Positions 1 through 14,139 of a stretch of DNA of 64,000 bases are shown here, one piece after another. A model generated the notes under the pieces. That model was not told where the DNA came from. It did no database searches and saw only the letters and a program-made list of their open reading frames with translations. The stretch is taken from the NCBI GenBank assembly GCA_026413225.1, contig CM048552.1:27951001-28015000 (forward strand). The letters run 5' to 3'. Each line of letters begins with the position of its first letter. Positions within the stretch are counted from its first letter, which is position 1. The DNA is from Otis tarda (lineage: Eukaryota; Chordata; Aves; Otidiformes; Otididae). Both the position numbers and the translations under genes were made by a program.

Positions 1-1799
1 CTGACCAACTGCATCTTGAAAACCTTCAGTGATGGAGAATCTACCACTTTTCTGGAGAGTTCAAGTTAATGATTGTTCACACTGCAAAAAAATGTCTTTC
101 TTATATCAAGATTTTTGTTGATACCTTAGAATTTACTATCCTTTGGTTTCTTTGCTGATCAGGTTCATGGTCTTGCTCAGTGTGGCATTTTTAAGATTGT
201 CACAACATTCTTTGTGCTTCACAACCATAATATTTTTACAAATTTTATTAATTTTGCATTATATTCTATGTTTTTCGTGGAGACTATGCATGTCATAATT
301 ATTTAGATGATGAACTCGATATTTAGAGTGGATTTTTTGGGGGTCAATTTTAAGGGCCTTTATTACCACATTTACCCTAGAAGCTCTTTTTAGGTTCCTC
401 TTAGGAACTGCATTCAGCAATCCAGCCTTACTCTGTAACTTTCTACTCTGTTTCTATTCTTGGGAGTTTTCTTGGCTTCTTTCTCCACCCCATCCCCTTC
501 AAGAATAGTCAGCTTTATATCTTGCCTTACGTAATTCAAATTCCGAGTATTGCATTTGCCTTTCTTTTGACATATGTCTATGTTTTAGGAATTAGATACC
601 CATGTTGTTTCTTAGATTTATCTGAAAATGCAGGCCAGCAGTCACTGTACTGTAGTCACAGTCACAGTACTTCACTGGTTACAAGAAGATTTAGTTCTCC
701 CATAAACTGAGGTGCCTCGAAGCAGATACACTTTTTTAAGAACTAAGAGTGGGATTATTTATTTGTGATAGAAAATTTTTATTCAGGGATGGGAATATGG
801 AAAAGTAGAGTGAAAAAGAGCAAGTGTTGAGCATTTTAGAGGAAGGCAACCAAAGGAAGGAAATAATCTAAGTCTTGTTGGCTGCTACTCTTGCTCCAGC
901 AGAGATAAGGAGGTTGCAGGTCTTTGAAGACAACAGGCAGTAGTGCAGCAGCATCTGCAGAGAGCTGAAGGCAAGATGATGATAAGGATGAAGTGCTGCA
1001 TACTAAAGCATCTACTTTTGGTTCTAGCAGTCCCAAGCTATCTTTTGGGAGGAGCAATGCTTACATAATCCAAATTATGTACAGATTTTTCAGAGATGCC
1101 AAAAAATTTTATGTTCCACTGATTCTGAAGCCTGTAATCTTCATACATGGGGTATGTATCAGTAGGTTTCTCCTAACATGTTTGTTATCTTTGCTATCTG
1201 AGTATGTTAACTATTTAACAGCCACAGCATTACCTTTTAAAATGTTGTCTCTACCTGACAACTTTTTTTTTACTTGCCCTTTGGCTTCTTGAGTGTATTG
1301 TTTGATAAAATTGTCAGACTTGCAAAAGCACTTAATCCAAAATTCTCTTATGAAAGAATTGTATTTTCCTTCTGAAAAGTAAAATTAAGTAGTCAAGCAA
1401 AGAAGATTAGTGACTGCTTATAAAACATCTTTCATTACAGAATATCTTCTCTCAATGCTAATTTATTTAATTCTTATGCAATGTAAGGAACAATACCATA
1501 CTAAAAGTGCATTCTAAAAGTACACTTGCAGTTAGAAGTGCATGATAGATTGACAATACTGAGCAATTTTAGGGGTTTAAATTACAGAACTCGAGTTTTC
1601 AGGAAAAAATAGGACAACTGGAAAAGTTTTCTCTAGCATTGTTTACAGTGTCTGTGGAAAACTTAAACATTAGTCTGTGCTACAGTGATAAATATTTTAT
1701 TAATAAATCATATCATAGTCATGCTGTGGCAGTGCTTTGGGAAGAAAAGTATTAGCATGTCTTATTTTACAGCCTGTTTTTCAAAGATAAATAAATTAG

Positions 1800-2290
1800 C
1801 TATAGACAGGTACAGCTAGAGGGTTTCAAGAAGAACATTTATGAATTGCAAAGAGTTCAAAGAATAATCAGGGACTGGAAAATGTGAGCAATCCAATCTG
1901 GTTAGTTTATGAGCAAAAAGCTTAAAGGTTTGTGAGTACTTTTTGGGAAATCAGAAAATTGTTAATAGGGTGTTTTGATGTATTAGGATATGACAGGATT
2001 CATGGCCAGAAGTTAAAACAGGATAAATTCAGGCTAAAAATAAACTTAGTATTAATAAATAAGCTTAGTATTGATTGCCAGAGTAGTTGACTACTGGAAC
2101 AATTTAACCAAGGCAACATTGGCACTAGCAATTTTAGAGTAAAGACTGACTGTTTTTCTAAAACGTGTGTTCTACAGTTCAGGAAGGACTTAAGGAGTCT
2201 TATGGCCTGTGTTGCAGAAGAAGGTAACAAGAAAGATCCTGAAGCAATCCTGTCTGGTGTTGTATGGCATGAATCTCTGAGCCCTTTTCC
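1800..2290 (+). repeat. Ancient CR1-like LINE 3' fragment
   Basis: Reads like the 3' part of old sauropsid CR1 copies: GTTGACTACTGGAACAATTT, a stretch resembling 'frame of the last helix plus UTR', then TTATGGCCTGTGTTGCAGAAG and CTGAAGCAATCCTGTCTGG. It is strongly diverged and lacks a clear terminal repeat. The left end is uncertain; the part from about 2,080 to 2,270 is the best supported. Confidence 0.45.
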
Positions 2291-4399
2291 TGTTCAGCCA
2301 CTGATGGAGAGAAACCCAAGTGAGAATGGAGGTGGCTTCATGGAAGAGCCAAAGAAGAGGGAGTGCAATTGGAGTGTGATGAACTGGAGCCAGCAAGGAT
2401 GGAGTACAGAAGGAGATATGGATTTTAAAAGGGAGCGAAGAAAAAGTACCAGGAATATTACTGAGGTTACGGTGGATATTAATGAAACAGGGAAGACCAG
2501 GGTCAAATAGGAGGTCTGTAAAAAGGTTTAGCAGAGTATTTGAAATGGGATTATTTGTGGACTGTTTTTGATACTTAACTTATAAACAGCTGAGTCTGAG
2601 CTGATGACCCTTGGCTCCCATTACATCAACAGGGAGAAATAAGCTCTCCAAGGGTGAGATTCATCTGACCTACTTAAGACGTCTGTCTTAAAATAAGATT
2701 ATTGGCTTTAGTGAGGTGGCTAGTTCAGGCCCAGCTGTCTAAATATTAGGTGCCTGTGTTATGACAGCCAAATCTCCTTTCAGTATTAGAAGATCAAAGA
2801 ACAAGAAGGTGAAGGACCAAAGAAGGGGGACAAGGGCTAAGGGAAGAATGCAAAGGATAGTTGAAGTTACAAGGCTCAGGGAAGGGAGAAAAGATTACAC
2901 TTGTAATTAAGCATTGCTCTGTGCTCCTCTGGGAACCTGTATTCAGGGAGGTAAATCACATGCTTATCCACAAAGGACTTTGTACCAAGAGGGCTGTACT
3001 TCTGTACTGCTTTTATTGCAGCTCCTACTCGGATGTCAGGAATGCTGTATCAATAGCTATTGATAATACAGAGATAGAGCAGGATTAGGATTAACAAAGG
3101 GAGAGGACAGGCTGAGGATGAAGAAGCGGGGAAGAATCAAAGTGTAAGGGTTCTGCACACCATAATGGCTGAAGAGGGCCTTTACAATGAGTGTGTGCCT
3201 TACAATAGCTCTGAGACTTCTCCAGCCTGAACCAGTCTAGCTTTCCTTTGGCATACATCATTTGTTTGCCTTTGCTCCATACCGGGATAGGTTGGGAAGA
3301 GAGAGGAGGACCAGGAGAAACCAGCAACAGTGCTAGAAGAAAGCAAGTAAAACTGAGGAACGCAAAGGAGCTGGAGCACTGCTCTCCCCAGCCATTAGCT
3401 TGTTACAGGAACAGAGCATTAACTCATAGGAATGGAGCAGCCACCTGATTTTGAAAAGCTCCATGATAAAACACAAAAATTCCTTTCCTTCCCTCTCACT
3501 GAGCCTAGTTCCTGTTTATATTTTTAGTTATATCCTTCTCAAAAAGGAAAGTGTAGTCTTCTAGCTAGATTTATTTACTTTCATTTTAAAAGGGACATTG
3601 TTTGTCAATTTTATTTTTCAACAGGAAATGGCAAATGTGCTGATTTGTTTAATGAAGTTGAGATTCACTGAAGGAGTCCAAATTCCTTCTTCTGTTGCTT
3701 TCTATAGAACTGAATGTCTTATGAAGATAAAATCTCAATAAAGGTAAACCATACAAGTAGAGGTGACTGAAGGGCTGAGAATTTCTGTGCCTGTGTAGAG
3801 AAAAATGCCTCAGAAGCAGTGGTATTTCATGCTGCATAACAGTAGTTGTTAATTTTGGATCTTGTGTCATGTATTAGAAGAAACAGGAGGAAGAGGAGTT
3901 AGGATTTTGAAGTAAAGTAATGTAATTTTGTTTTTGGTTGTTTGGCTCTGGAATGGTGCACAAAATTAGTACTTGAGTACACTTGCTTCTGACTTCAGTA
4001 AAAGTCCTGAATCAAATACTTGTCAAAATTGGGACGTTGTCTGAATGTTGATGTGGGAACATAACTTCAGTCATCTACTTTTGAAACAGTTGCCATGCTG
4101 TGTATTGATAGATCACATTAATCTCTTAAAATAGTTTGTTTTTTTTTTATTTTTTGTTCTCCACTGTTTAATGGAAGACTGGCACAGATGGTGGTGCAAT
4201 TTGCCTGTAGCAGTCATGTAAACCCCATCCTGCATAACTCACCTGTGGTCTTAGAGCCCAAGATCTGCTTCCTTAGGAGATTATCGCAAATGGGAGATTT
4301 AGGATCCTGCCAACTATGCCTATTTGTTGTGAATGGGTGATTTAAACACTTAAAGAACCGCTGTTAAAGGTATTAACAAAAGTGATTTTAATATGATAT

Positions 4400-5380
4400 T
4401 GTAAAAGTGCAACCTAATAAAATTCAATGGCAAGTTTCACTCTATTAATTACTGCATGGAAAAGCATACAATGGAAAATTGAGTTACACTTGAGTTAGAA
4501 CGATTCAGAGAGAGAGACCGAAAATGCAGAGAGTAGGAAGGGCCCTCCCATTGAGTCAGAGGTTCAGAGTGGACCCCCTTGCTTTCTAAACTCCTTCTCA
4601 GACAGGCGTCTAGGTGCGGCTAGGTCCAGACTTGGCCTTAGATGTGGTCAACAGTTTGTGCCTAGGGATTATTTATACAGAGTTTTTGTAACATTGCAGT
4701 GTTCAGCATCATTGCAACATGCAATCAAAGTTACCAAGGAAAAAATCATAGTTATGCTGTTACAGGGTTATATGCGATACCTGTCGCTTACCAAAGGTCT
4801 GCCAGTGGTGAAAGTGCTCTGCCGCGAGGAGCAACCTTGAGGGATATCCCAGCTCCAGGGGAGATTACCACTATGTAGCCATGTTGCCTAGTAGGGAGAG
4901 CTCTCAGAAGGCCCTCTTGGGCTGCCATATTTATGGAATAAAGTGGTTGGCTCATAGTCAAATTACATGTGATGGGGAAGGGTATGCATGAGACTCCTTG
5001 TACCCACAGCTTGCTTTGTTCCTTGATAAATGAGCGGGAAAGCCACCAGCTATTCATGTGTCAATCGCACGATTGATGTTCCAAGCTCATATGGCTCAGT
5101 GCTCACTGTGCCACTCTGCTCCTTTGCGAGTTTTCTGAGAACAGCTTGAAACTAGAGGAGTTCTTGGCCCGGCTATGGCTCAGGCCTTTACCTCCTCCAG
5201 AGCCTGCACCAAACCACTGCCAGTCTGGTCCATTTTCCTTTAGCAGTAGTAGTCCTATATATGACTATAATAATTGCATTGTTCACAATTTTATAGTCCT
5301 CTAGAAATTATTAGGTCTACAAGACAGCCAGGATTTCACCCGTTTGGAGTCTGAAGTTGATGATGACCGTGGGCATTTTC
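4400..5380 (+). mobile_element. LTR-like element, probable solo LTR of an endogenous retrovirus
   Basis: The block differs from its surroundings in composition and has promoter-like and terminator-like signals in the order of an LTR: a TATA-like TTTATA at 4,672-4,677, AATAAA at 4,937-4,942 followed by GT-rich sequence, and a candidate start near TGTAAAAGTGC at about 4,400. No gag, pol or env reading frame lies next to it, so it would be a solo LTR. Both ends are approximate and no target-site duplication could be fixed. It may be a different dispersed repeat. Confidence 0.45.
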
Positions 5381-8230
5381 AGTTAAGATTAAATGATTGA
5401 GAATCAAGAGAAGAGATTGCAGACAAACGAGCAGTGTGCCTGTGGAAGGGAATACCAAGTTTTACATGTCTATACATTGTCTCAAGATAGCATTTATCTT
5501 GTTTGACTTAAAAAAAAACAACCCGTTTTCTCATTTTGAGGCCTCAATTTTACACTTAATTGGGATATATAATGGTACGGAGGTCTGTTGCAAAGAGCAG
5601 AATTAGTATCAGAAGTATAACAAAGCTTGATGCAGGAATTACCCATCGTTATATTTCATGCTTGTTTTGTACTTGGCTATGATCAGCTTCATATTGGCAC
5701 CCCTTTATTCAATGGTTTAGACAGAAGAATCCCCACCCCTCCCCCAAGCATTTCTGCTATTGATTATCTCTATGGGAATGGGATTTTGATTAGGTTAGCA
5801 ATTCTCTCTGTTCCTAAGAAGTTTGTAAAAAGGGAAAAAATATGGCTTTTTTTTTTTCTTGTTGAAGACAACTGACAAAAGTGTAATGCAAACCCAGAGG
5901 AAATGCGTCCCACCATAATGCTCCCCCAAGAAGTAATCTTTTGGTTAAGTAGAACAACTCAGAACAAAAGTAACACAAAGATTAAAGGTCAGATTATACT
6001 AATTTCATTTCTCCATGTTCAAGAAACACAGAGAGGATTAAAACGTTATGCTTATTCTGAAAAAAAAAAATGCTGCCATTTTCCTCTTTATGGCCCTTTA
6101 GTAGGCATTTTATGTGAACTAATTTGGAGTGGAAAATATTAAAACCAGAACTGTATTTTAGTAGTAATTAATAACTCACTAAATAATTTAAATATCTAGA
6201 TGAACTATTTTGAACCAAAGAAAATGCTTTTGATCCTGGACAGGGAACAAAGTTTTATTCCACATGTGTTTTAACCAGTTTTCTAATTATCAGAGAATTG
6301 CATTTGCTATGTATCTGAGCCTGTTTTCTCTCCTGTTGCTGCTGTTATAATGATATCCCTGACTGATATGATCATTAATCTGACAGAAAGCCTCACGCAC
6401 TTTCTTTCCAGATGGTAAGCTCAGGCTTTCGCAGTCTGTGGAAAGTTAGTGCAAGTACTGTGCTCCACTTCCTTCCTCAGCAGAAGATTTTGAACTTCTG
6501 GTTTTAGTCTCCTATGTCAAATCAGGATATACAGCAAAAGGAGTCTCATCCCTGCTGTGATGAGTAGGATGAGATGACAAAGAGATAGAAACGGAAGTGG
6601 GGTATCCAGATATGTAAGGTAACACCATCTAGTGTGATGGAGAGAGGTCTCTCTTCTCACTATTCTTTTTCAAATTTTTGTGGCCCTAGACTCAAAAGAC
6701 ATTTTTAGGGAAAGAGGCAAAGGAGAGCAGCAAGGAGCCTTTGTGTATGTTTCAATTGAAACACAAGGGAAGACAAAGAGTTTTTTTGAAAATGTAATGG
6801 TGGCAGGATGTGAGACTTTGGTAACCTGTGAAAGACCTAGACAGAACCATAGTAGGCAGGAGGTGGCGAGACACAGGCAGACACAGGGTTTTGTTTTGTG
6901 TTTTAACATCTGCAGGAATTTCTGTTAGCCAAGCAAAACAAAACAAAAGGGAAACCAAAACAAATAGTCAAGGAGTTTCAGTGGGTGTCAATGGACTAGT
7001 TCCCCTGATGTCAGCGAAGGAGCTGATGAAAAAGATAGAAAGGAATTTCAGTCTTGTCTAAGCTGCAAAATCTGAAGGACACGTGCTTGACTTCTGTGCA
7101 TGCTGCACACATCTGTGCGCCCAGTGTCATCTGAGACGTGCCTGACACTGTTTCGTATGGATTAGAGATTAGTGATACCAGGCTATGGGTGCAAAAACCC
7201 CAGTGAAATATGAGTCCTTGGGGTAGAAAGGAATCTAAGGCAATTGGCATAGAGATTGTAATCTTTCTTTTCCTGCTGCAGGATATACAGCCTTTATTTT
7301 AGGCTCCCCTTTGTAGTTGAAGGCAATCTATGTTAAGAGCTGACAATGAATGTACATTAATCTAGTGGAGAGGGCCAAGTATGATGCTAGGTGCAGTGGA
7401 AGGACTCTACAGGGTTTTGGGAAAAGAAAGCTAAGTCAGTATTCAGTGTTCCTGAAAGGGAACATGTAATAATAGAGGACATTAAAGCAGCCAGAGAGAA
7501 GCAAAAATGGGGGCAACAAAATGGGAGAGCAATTATGTGGAATCGTGACTTCTGCAAGGGGTCCTCACGTGAGCTGGACCCTGGCTGTTCTAGGGAAGAG
7601 GGTCTAGAAGCAAGCCCTACATGCTTTGTCAGTGACATGTGGGCAAAAAAAAAGTTTAATGGCTTACACTTTTCTGATAAAAATGATGACCATTCATTAG
7701 CAAGGGGTAAATTTATCAGACCCTAAACAGATACTACTCTACTACAAAAAATAAAATGGTAATGTCCTTTTCTGCTTTCTATTTTTGCTCACTGGTGTGT
7801 ATACATATACATTTAATAAAAAGCCATGAAAGATATCCAGAGATTCTTAACTCATGTATTTTATTGCATATTAAAGAGATACCATCTAAACAGAGGTGTT
7901 CCAGTGTAGCTGTTTTGAAACAGAACAGTTTAGAAGCCTGAGAGTTACTGTCAATGTAGAACTTTTATTTATTTCAGTTAATTCACAGTTAGGAGTTGAA
8001 TCTACTAATCAAGTAGATTTATCTTTAGAGTTTTATTAATTATACAAATGTAACTATGATGTAAGACTTTCTTCGTCTGGAAGTCATGTACTCCCCGATG
8101 GTAAGACTTGAGACTTCAGGTAGATGGTGTGTGATAGTAACTTCTCAGTCCTTTTTCGGTAGAATTAGGGAATAGCTGAAATAAAGAATGGTGTGAGAGA
8201 TTCTGTATGGTACTCTTTGAGCACAGTGAT

Positions 8231-8244
8231 GCACTAGATGGCAC
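8231..8244 (+). promoter_or_regulatory. Candidate CTCF-binding motif
   Basis: GCACTAGATGGCAC fits 13 of 14 positions of the CTCF core CCASYAGRKGGCRS. It lies in the gap between MET and the expected neighbour gene, where an insulator or loop anchor would make sense. Binding is not shown by sequence alone. Confidence 0.4.
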
Positions 8245-9906
8245 TGTTGGTTTTAGTTTTACTGCAGTCTTCCTCTTCTAGGGAACTTGTCTTAATTAGC
8301 TTCCTTTTGAAAACAAACATGCTGTTTCAACAGAGGGTCAGTGTACATTGTTCTAGGCTGCTGCTTTTATGTTTATAGTCATGTAATCAATATGTTGGAA
8401 GGGTAATTAATTTTTAACTTCAAGCCAATTGTAGATCAAATGCCAGTAGAGTTACTGGGTGGAGACAGTTTAATTTCTTTTGAAGCACTGATACTGATTA
8501 GCTGTAAAGGGTTTGCAGTGAGTTGCTAGAGATCCAGAAGACCTTCTGCTTTGAAATACTGGTGTTAACTTTAAAGCAACATTATTACTGTGATACAGAT
8601 TAATGAGTTGTGACATAATTCTGATCAAGTTCCTCTCATGTACTTGCTATACTTTTTCCTGTCAATTCCTATTTCAAAGCAGCTTTATTTGCTTTGACTA
8701 TTCTGTTCCTATCAAAGAAATGGCACAAAGTCAACACTAAATTGATCAAACTCACTTTCTGCTTTTCATCCCTTTTCTCTCATTATCTGTCCTCAGGGGC
8801 TCTGGAGGGCCCACAGCTAAGGATGAGATGTGACCCTCTCTACAGCAGCTCTATAGGGTATAGGATACTGTAAGAAGCTGGGGGATTCTGAAATCTCTCC
8901 CCCAACCCATGTGTGTGGGGCACACTGATGTCTGGCCTCCCTTCCCTCTCTCCTGCTGTCTCAAGCAGCTGTGTCCATCTCTCGGGTTCCTTACTTGGAG
9001 ATACTTGCTAGCTCAATACTTCTAGTGCTTTCAGCCTGTCCCCTGGATGCTTCCTTGTCCCTTAAGCTGACCATTCTTGATCATATTTTCATCCATTTTC
9101 TCTCTTTCATCTTTGTCCTTGTCCCTGTTCTTCAACATTCAGGCAAATTACAGTTTCAACACTCAGTTCTCCATCCCTGTTTTATGACTTTAACATCTTC
9201 TTCCTGCTTCTTTTTTTACAATCAGTAAATGGGCTGTTTTCATGAATAGGCTATTGATCACTTCTCCAGGTGTCTGGATTCTTTCTGATCTAGTGTCTGT
9301 ACTTTCCATTACATTGAAATTTCACTAGAAAAATCTATCCATTCTTGGGGAAGTCTCAGAGCTTCTCTGCTACCCTCATCTTTCTTGATCTCTTGGCCTG
9401 GTTTTAATACTTTGATCATTTAATTGGATTTCATGCCAAGTACAACCATAAGCACTGGTTTAATCTGAAATTAAACTTTTGTTTAGTCTAACATTGAAAG
9501 AATAAGGTCAATTTCAAAACAAAAAATATTTCCCTTTCTCTGAAAAAAAGCTAGCCTCTCGTCTTTTTGGGCTTAAACTATTAGTTGAATTCAATCTGAA
9601 CTGAAGAACAATTTCTGTCCTTTTGAGTTGAGCTTTTGAGTAAATCTTATCAGTTAATGGGACTGTGTTACTGAGCTGTGCTGCAAACGTCTCTGGTTTC
9701 TGCTGGAACCAAGAATAGCCCTCAGTATGGATGGGCACAGCCGTCAGCTATTGAGACTTGTCAGATTTTTAACCTTTGCAGGAAGACAAAACATCATAAG
9801 CAGGATAATAATCAGCAGAGGTTAGGGTCCATGCCATTACATTTTCTGTCAGAAATGAATATTGTGACTAATAAAGGCGAGACTGCAGTTGCTGCAGCAG
9901 ACTGCT

Positions 9907-9926
9907 CTGTAGACTGTAGTCTACAG
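9907..9926. repeat. Short perfect hairpin
   Basis: CTGTAGACT and AGTCTACAG form a 9-bp stem separated by 2 bases. No flanking T-run or gene context suggests a function. Confidence 0.5.
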
Positions 9927-11599
9927 CTGTTTGTAAGATATTAGAGCAAGATCATGAAATTTATTCTAGTTTTGAGACAAACTAGAGATGGATATTTGCA
10001 GCATACAAGAAGACTGAAAACTCAATTACCATAACCACAAGAACTGAAAAGAAAAATCTGTGCTGTCTTTCTGTCTGTTGGTTCTGCAGGATGCGTTTTT
10101 CCAGTAATCTTAGTGCTTCAGAATAGTACTTCTGTCAAAATTGACTGTTTTGGGAGGTGGTGTATTTACAGTAGAGGGAGCTGATGTTCAATGAGTGCGG
10201 GTGTGGGTTTTTACTGCAATGCCAGTCTTAGCACAGTATGAGCCATTCCCAGTGCATGTGTAAGCACTATGGAATAAATCTCTTCTCTCACTGGTTTGAG
10301 GGGGATACCTCTGCGTCCGTGCCCACCGGCTGCAGTCATGACAGAGCCCTCTGGCAGGGGAAGTGGCCTTAGAGAGCACTTGTTAGAAAGAGGCACCTCC
10401 TGGGGCCCCTGGGCATTTTTCCATGCATCAGGTTTGACATGAAGGAGAAGCTGGCAATAGTGTTCGTATAACATTGCGAACACGAAGCCTCAGTGCACCT
10501 CCTCCCTTACCTGCTGAAGTCTGATGTTTCCATCTTTCAAAATATCATAACTTCCTATTGCACTGCAAACAATGTCTCTTTTGTGCTCTTAGCTTTGCTC
10601 TGCTCCACGGATTTGGCCTGGTTTCTGCCTGACCCATCTCATGAATAAAGCCAGAGATCTCTAGTTCTCTGGCACTGCCTGGCTGGATTATGCAAGTTAT
10701 TCCAAGTTAACTGATCAAAGTTAGTTAAAATAGAGACAAAGTAAAGTGAAACAACAGAATACATCTGCATCAAAAATATGAAAAGTTATCATTCTTTTAA
10801 GCGAATTTGATCATGTAATGCGAGCTAAGGGATTAAAGGATTGGGGCTCCAACTGACTTGAGTTCCTGCTCCTGACTTTGCTGTAGCTCTTTGGGTGAAA
10901 GCTGTCCTCCTGGTGAGACATCTTTCCTGACCACAGTAGTTCAGCTAAGGTAACCACAAAATAATTAGTTGGGGAAGGGACATTGTCCCGAGACAAATGT
11001 AGTATACATACTTAATAAAGAGAAAACTTAGAGAATTGCAGGCCCATCTAACTTGTATAACCAGAAAGGTCCTCAAACAAGTTATTAATTTGCCTTGTTA
11101 GAACCTAGAGCCATGGTTCTCCATTTACATCTGTTTGTGGACAAAACCTCAAAGTGTGTAATGTGCTATAGTCCCTTGCTTTTCCAGAGAACTTGGGTTT
11201 ACAATCCAGTTTACTAGTGGCTTTCTTTAGCCATGAGCAACAGAGCTGCTGACCTAATCACTCTACAAAGTAGTGTATTTTGAGAGTACCGAGTTCATCC
11301 TTGGCACCACTCTTAAGAAATGTGGATAGGCTGGGAAGAACCAGCAATAAGAAAGTTAAGATGTTTAGAAAATAAAGGATATGACTAAGAGTTGGAAAAA
11401 ACTTTTTAGCTTAGAAAAGATGAGACTAGGATGGGACATCTTTGCTTAAAATTTTTCTGTAAATAACATGACAGTTATTTGCTGGCTATGTAGCCAGCAT
11501 TGAGGCAAAAAGAAGGGGGTGGGTCTCATGCTGCAGCAAAGAAGATTTAGAGAAGAAACCCAGGAAGAGTTTAGCACTATAGAAAGAATGAAGCCCTGA

Positions 11600-11755
11600 A
11601 ATCCTTGTATCTTGTACAGGTGGGTTTTTTTAAAGAAAACATTAGACAAATGTTTGTCAAGGCAGCTTAGGTGCATTCACCTTGTCTTAGTGACATGGGA
11701 TGGACCAAATGATCTCCTGACATTTCTTCCAGCCCTATATTTCTGTGCAAGTGCT
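11600..11755 (+). repeat. Ancient CR1-like LINE tail
   Basis: Contains ATTAGACAAATGTTTGTCAA, GGGATGGACCAAATGATCTC and TTCCAGCCCTATATTTCTGTG in the order of an old CR1 3' end. It is diverged and truncated. Confidence 0.5.
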
Positions 11756-12926
11756 TTGAAATTTATTGATGGAAAGCACTATCTCCAAACTGGGTAGTAC
11801 TATTCACTATACTTCTTCTTGGTGTAGTTATAAAGGAAAACTCTTATCTCCAAAATTGGTTCTTTCTGCTCATTCTCTGGTCGGCTTTCCTCCTCAGGCC
11901 TTCGTGCTAGGCATTATCGTAGCAGGCTGAAATAGTCACTGGCTGTTTAAACAGAGGAGTGTTTGATTAGAAGCATCAAGAAAGGAAATGAGGAGGCTTT
12001 TACGATGACATTTCTATTAGGAAAATCTCCCAGTGTTTCAGTATTTCCTAATTATGAGTAATTTTGGTATTAATTTCCTTAACCAGTCCTCCTTAGAGTG
12101 ATTGATTTTTGAGCTGTGTGCTCTGGTCCCTGTTACTGGATAATGCCTTAATGTTGGACAATGTATTGATGTTATCTCAGCTAATCACAGAGGTAGGATG
12201 GATTTGCCTCTTTTTCAGCCACCTTTTATCAGTTTTCCCTTGTCTTGAGCTATAAATTATTGTAGGCTGAGGAACATCTCTTCTGTTCTCTAAATGTAGC
12301 TTGGCTCTGTGGGAAAATGTATTATGTATGCACTCTGTATTTAAAGAAAACCCACTCCACAACACAAGCTTCTGAAGTTGTGGATACCTTTCACGTACAT
12401 AAAAAATACAACACTGGCATTGCAAAACGTAGATAAGCCAAAGCAGCAGCCCTCCTCGTTCAGATCCCCTATATCTGAGTGACACAGCTTAGCTCTCAGT
12501 TGTGCTTTACCACTAAATGGAAGTTCCCTTGCAACTGTGCAAGTCTGTCACTTTCTGCTTAGATATTTGGAACTTGCAATACGTCTGGGAAGCAAAAAAA
12601 CACTGGGAAGCATTTCAGATCTTGAAGGAGCTGAATGCTTCAAACAGATGGCTTCTTTCCAGAGAAAGTTCTTCCATCTTTCAGAAATGCTTCTCATAAA
12701 ATTTGACCTAGCTGTTAGGAGTAGTATATAACTGAGTAAGGGGGGCTGGGGAAGAGTGATATTAAACTTGTAGAAAATAGTGTTGGGTACCTTGAGCAGT
12801 AAAATCCTTTGATCTCATTGCAGTCTCTAATTTCCTGATTGTGGCTGAATATATGAATGATGGATAAAATTTCTGTATTCTCATTCAAGTGGTAAAGGAA
12901 GTTGTTTGTTTTTTAGTTTTCACTGA

Positions 12927-13172
12927 AATCATGGAATCACAGAATGGTTTGGGTTGGAAGGGACCTTTAAAGGTTATCTAGTCCAACCCGCTGCAGGGAG
13001 CAGGGACATCACCAACCAGATTAGGTTGCTCAGAGCCCCGTCCAACCTGGCCTTGAATGTTTCTGGGGATGGGGCATCAACCACCTCCCTGGGCAACCTG
13101 TTCCAGTGTTCCACCACCCTCAGTGTGAAAATTTTTTTCTTTATATCCAGTCTGAATCTACCTCTATGTGAC
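12927..13172 (-). repeat. CR1 LINE 3' fragment
   Basis: Starts with the reversed CR1 end (ATGGAATCACAGAATGG) and the conserved block GGTTTGGGTTGGAAGGGACC, then runs through GTCCAACCTGGCCTTGAATG and CCCTGGGCAACCTGTTCCAG to a break at the CTACCTCTATG motif. A 5'-truncated avian CR1 of the younger type. Confidence 0.93.
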
Positions 13173-14139
13173 TTTGTTAGTCTGAATTCAGATTGAAAAT
13201 ACCACACTGCTGCTACTGTATATTGTACTTTATAAATGAGTCTGTTATTATAATATCTGCTTGACAGACTAGTGCGTAAGTACAGTATGGCAAATATGAT
13301 CTAAACCAAACATTTCATTAGGGAAGGACATTTGTTACTGGCTTTCGGTATGGGCTGTTAGCCTTCATGGACACCAGTTTCCCTGCAATGACATTACTAT
13401 TTTAATACCATTCAGGGTTTTATGCAGTAAAATATAGAACTACATAAATTTTAATGCAGTCATAGTAAGTACTATAGAGACTTCGGAAGGAGGTTCAAGG
13501 GAAAAATGCTGTGTTGATAGTGATTTGTTCAGTCCAGCAATAAGGATTTGCTTATATTGATCATCACCATCCAGACATTATCTTCCTATTCAGGATTATC
13601 TACAGAAAAGAATATTCCATAGAATATTAGGTTTGCACACAGGACCTCCATATTGTGATGTCTTCTGGCAGTGTGAAGATACTAGAGACAAGAGAAAGGA
13701 CAAAGTATTTGGTAAATCAGTTCTGGCAGACAGAACAACTCTCAAGTACTGCAGAGAACTCTAGTTTCTGCCAAATAATCCAAAGTCAGTTTCCCTAGAC
13801 TGCTCTCCAACCAACTCAGCTTTGAGAAGAAGCAAAACCTATTTCAAGATGCTCAGAATGACTAACAGAAGACAATTCTTTTAATTTATCCAAATAGGTG
13901 TGCAGATGTATTTTGAAGGCGTTAATTCTCCTAGACATTTGACATAGACTTAAATGTATTTTAAAATAATTTACTTTGTATTTTTGTGATGGTCTTAAGG
14001 AAACCCTCCTGGTATAAATTAATATCAAGATACTTAGCAAATGTATTTTATCATTGTTGTTGCAGATATACAAGTATTTTTCCAGGATATTTTTGAGTAA
14101 ACTTAATATTCACAAAAAGAAGTAGAAATAGTGCTGACA

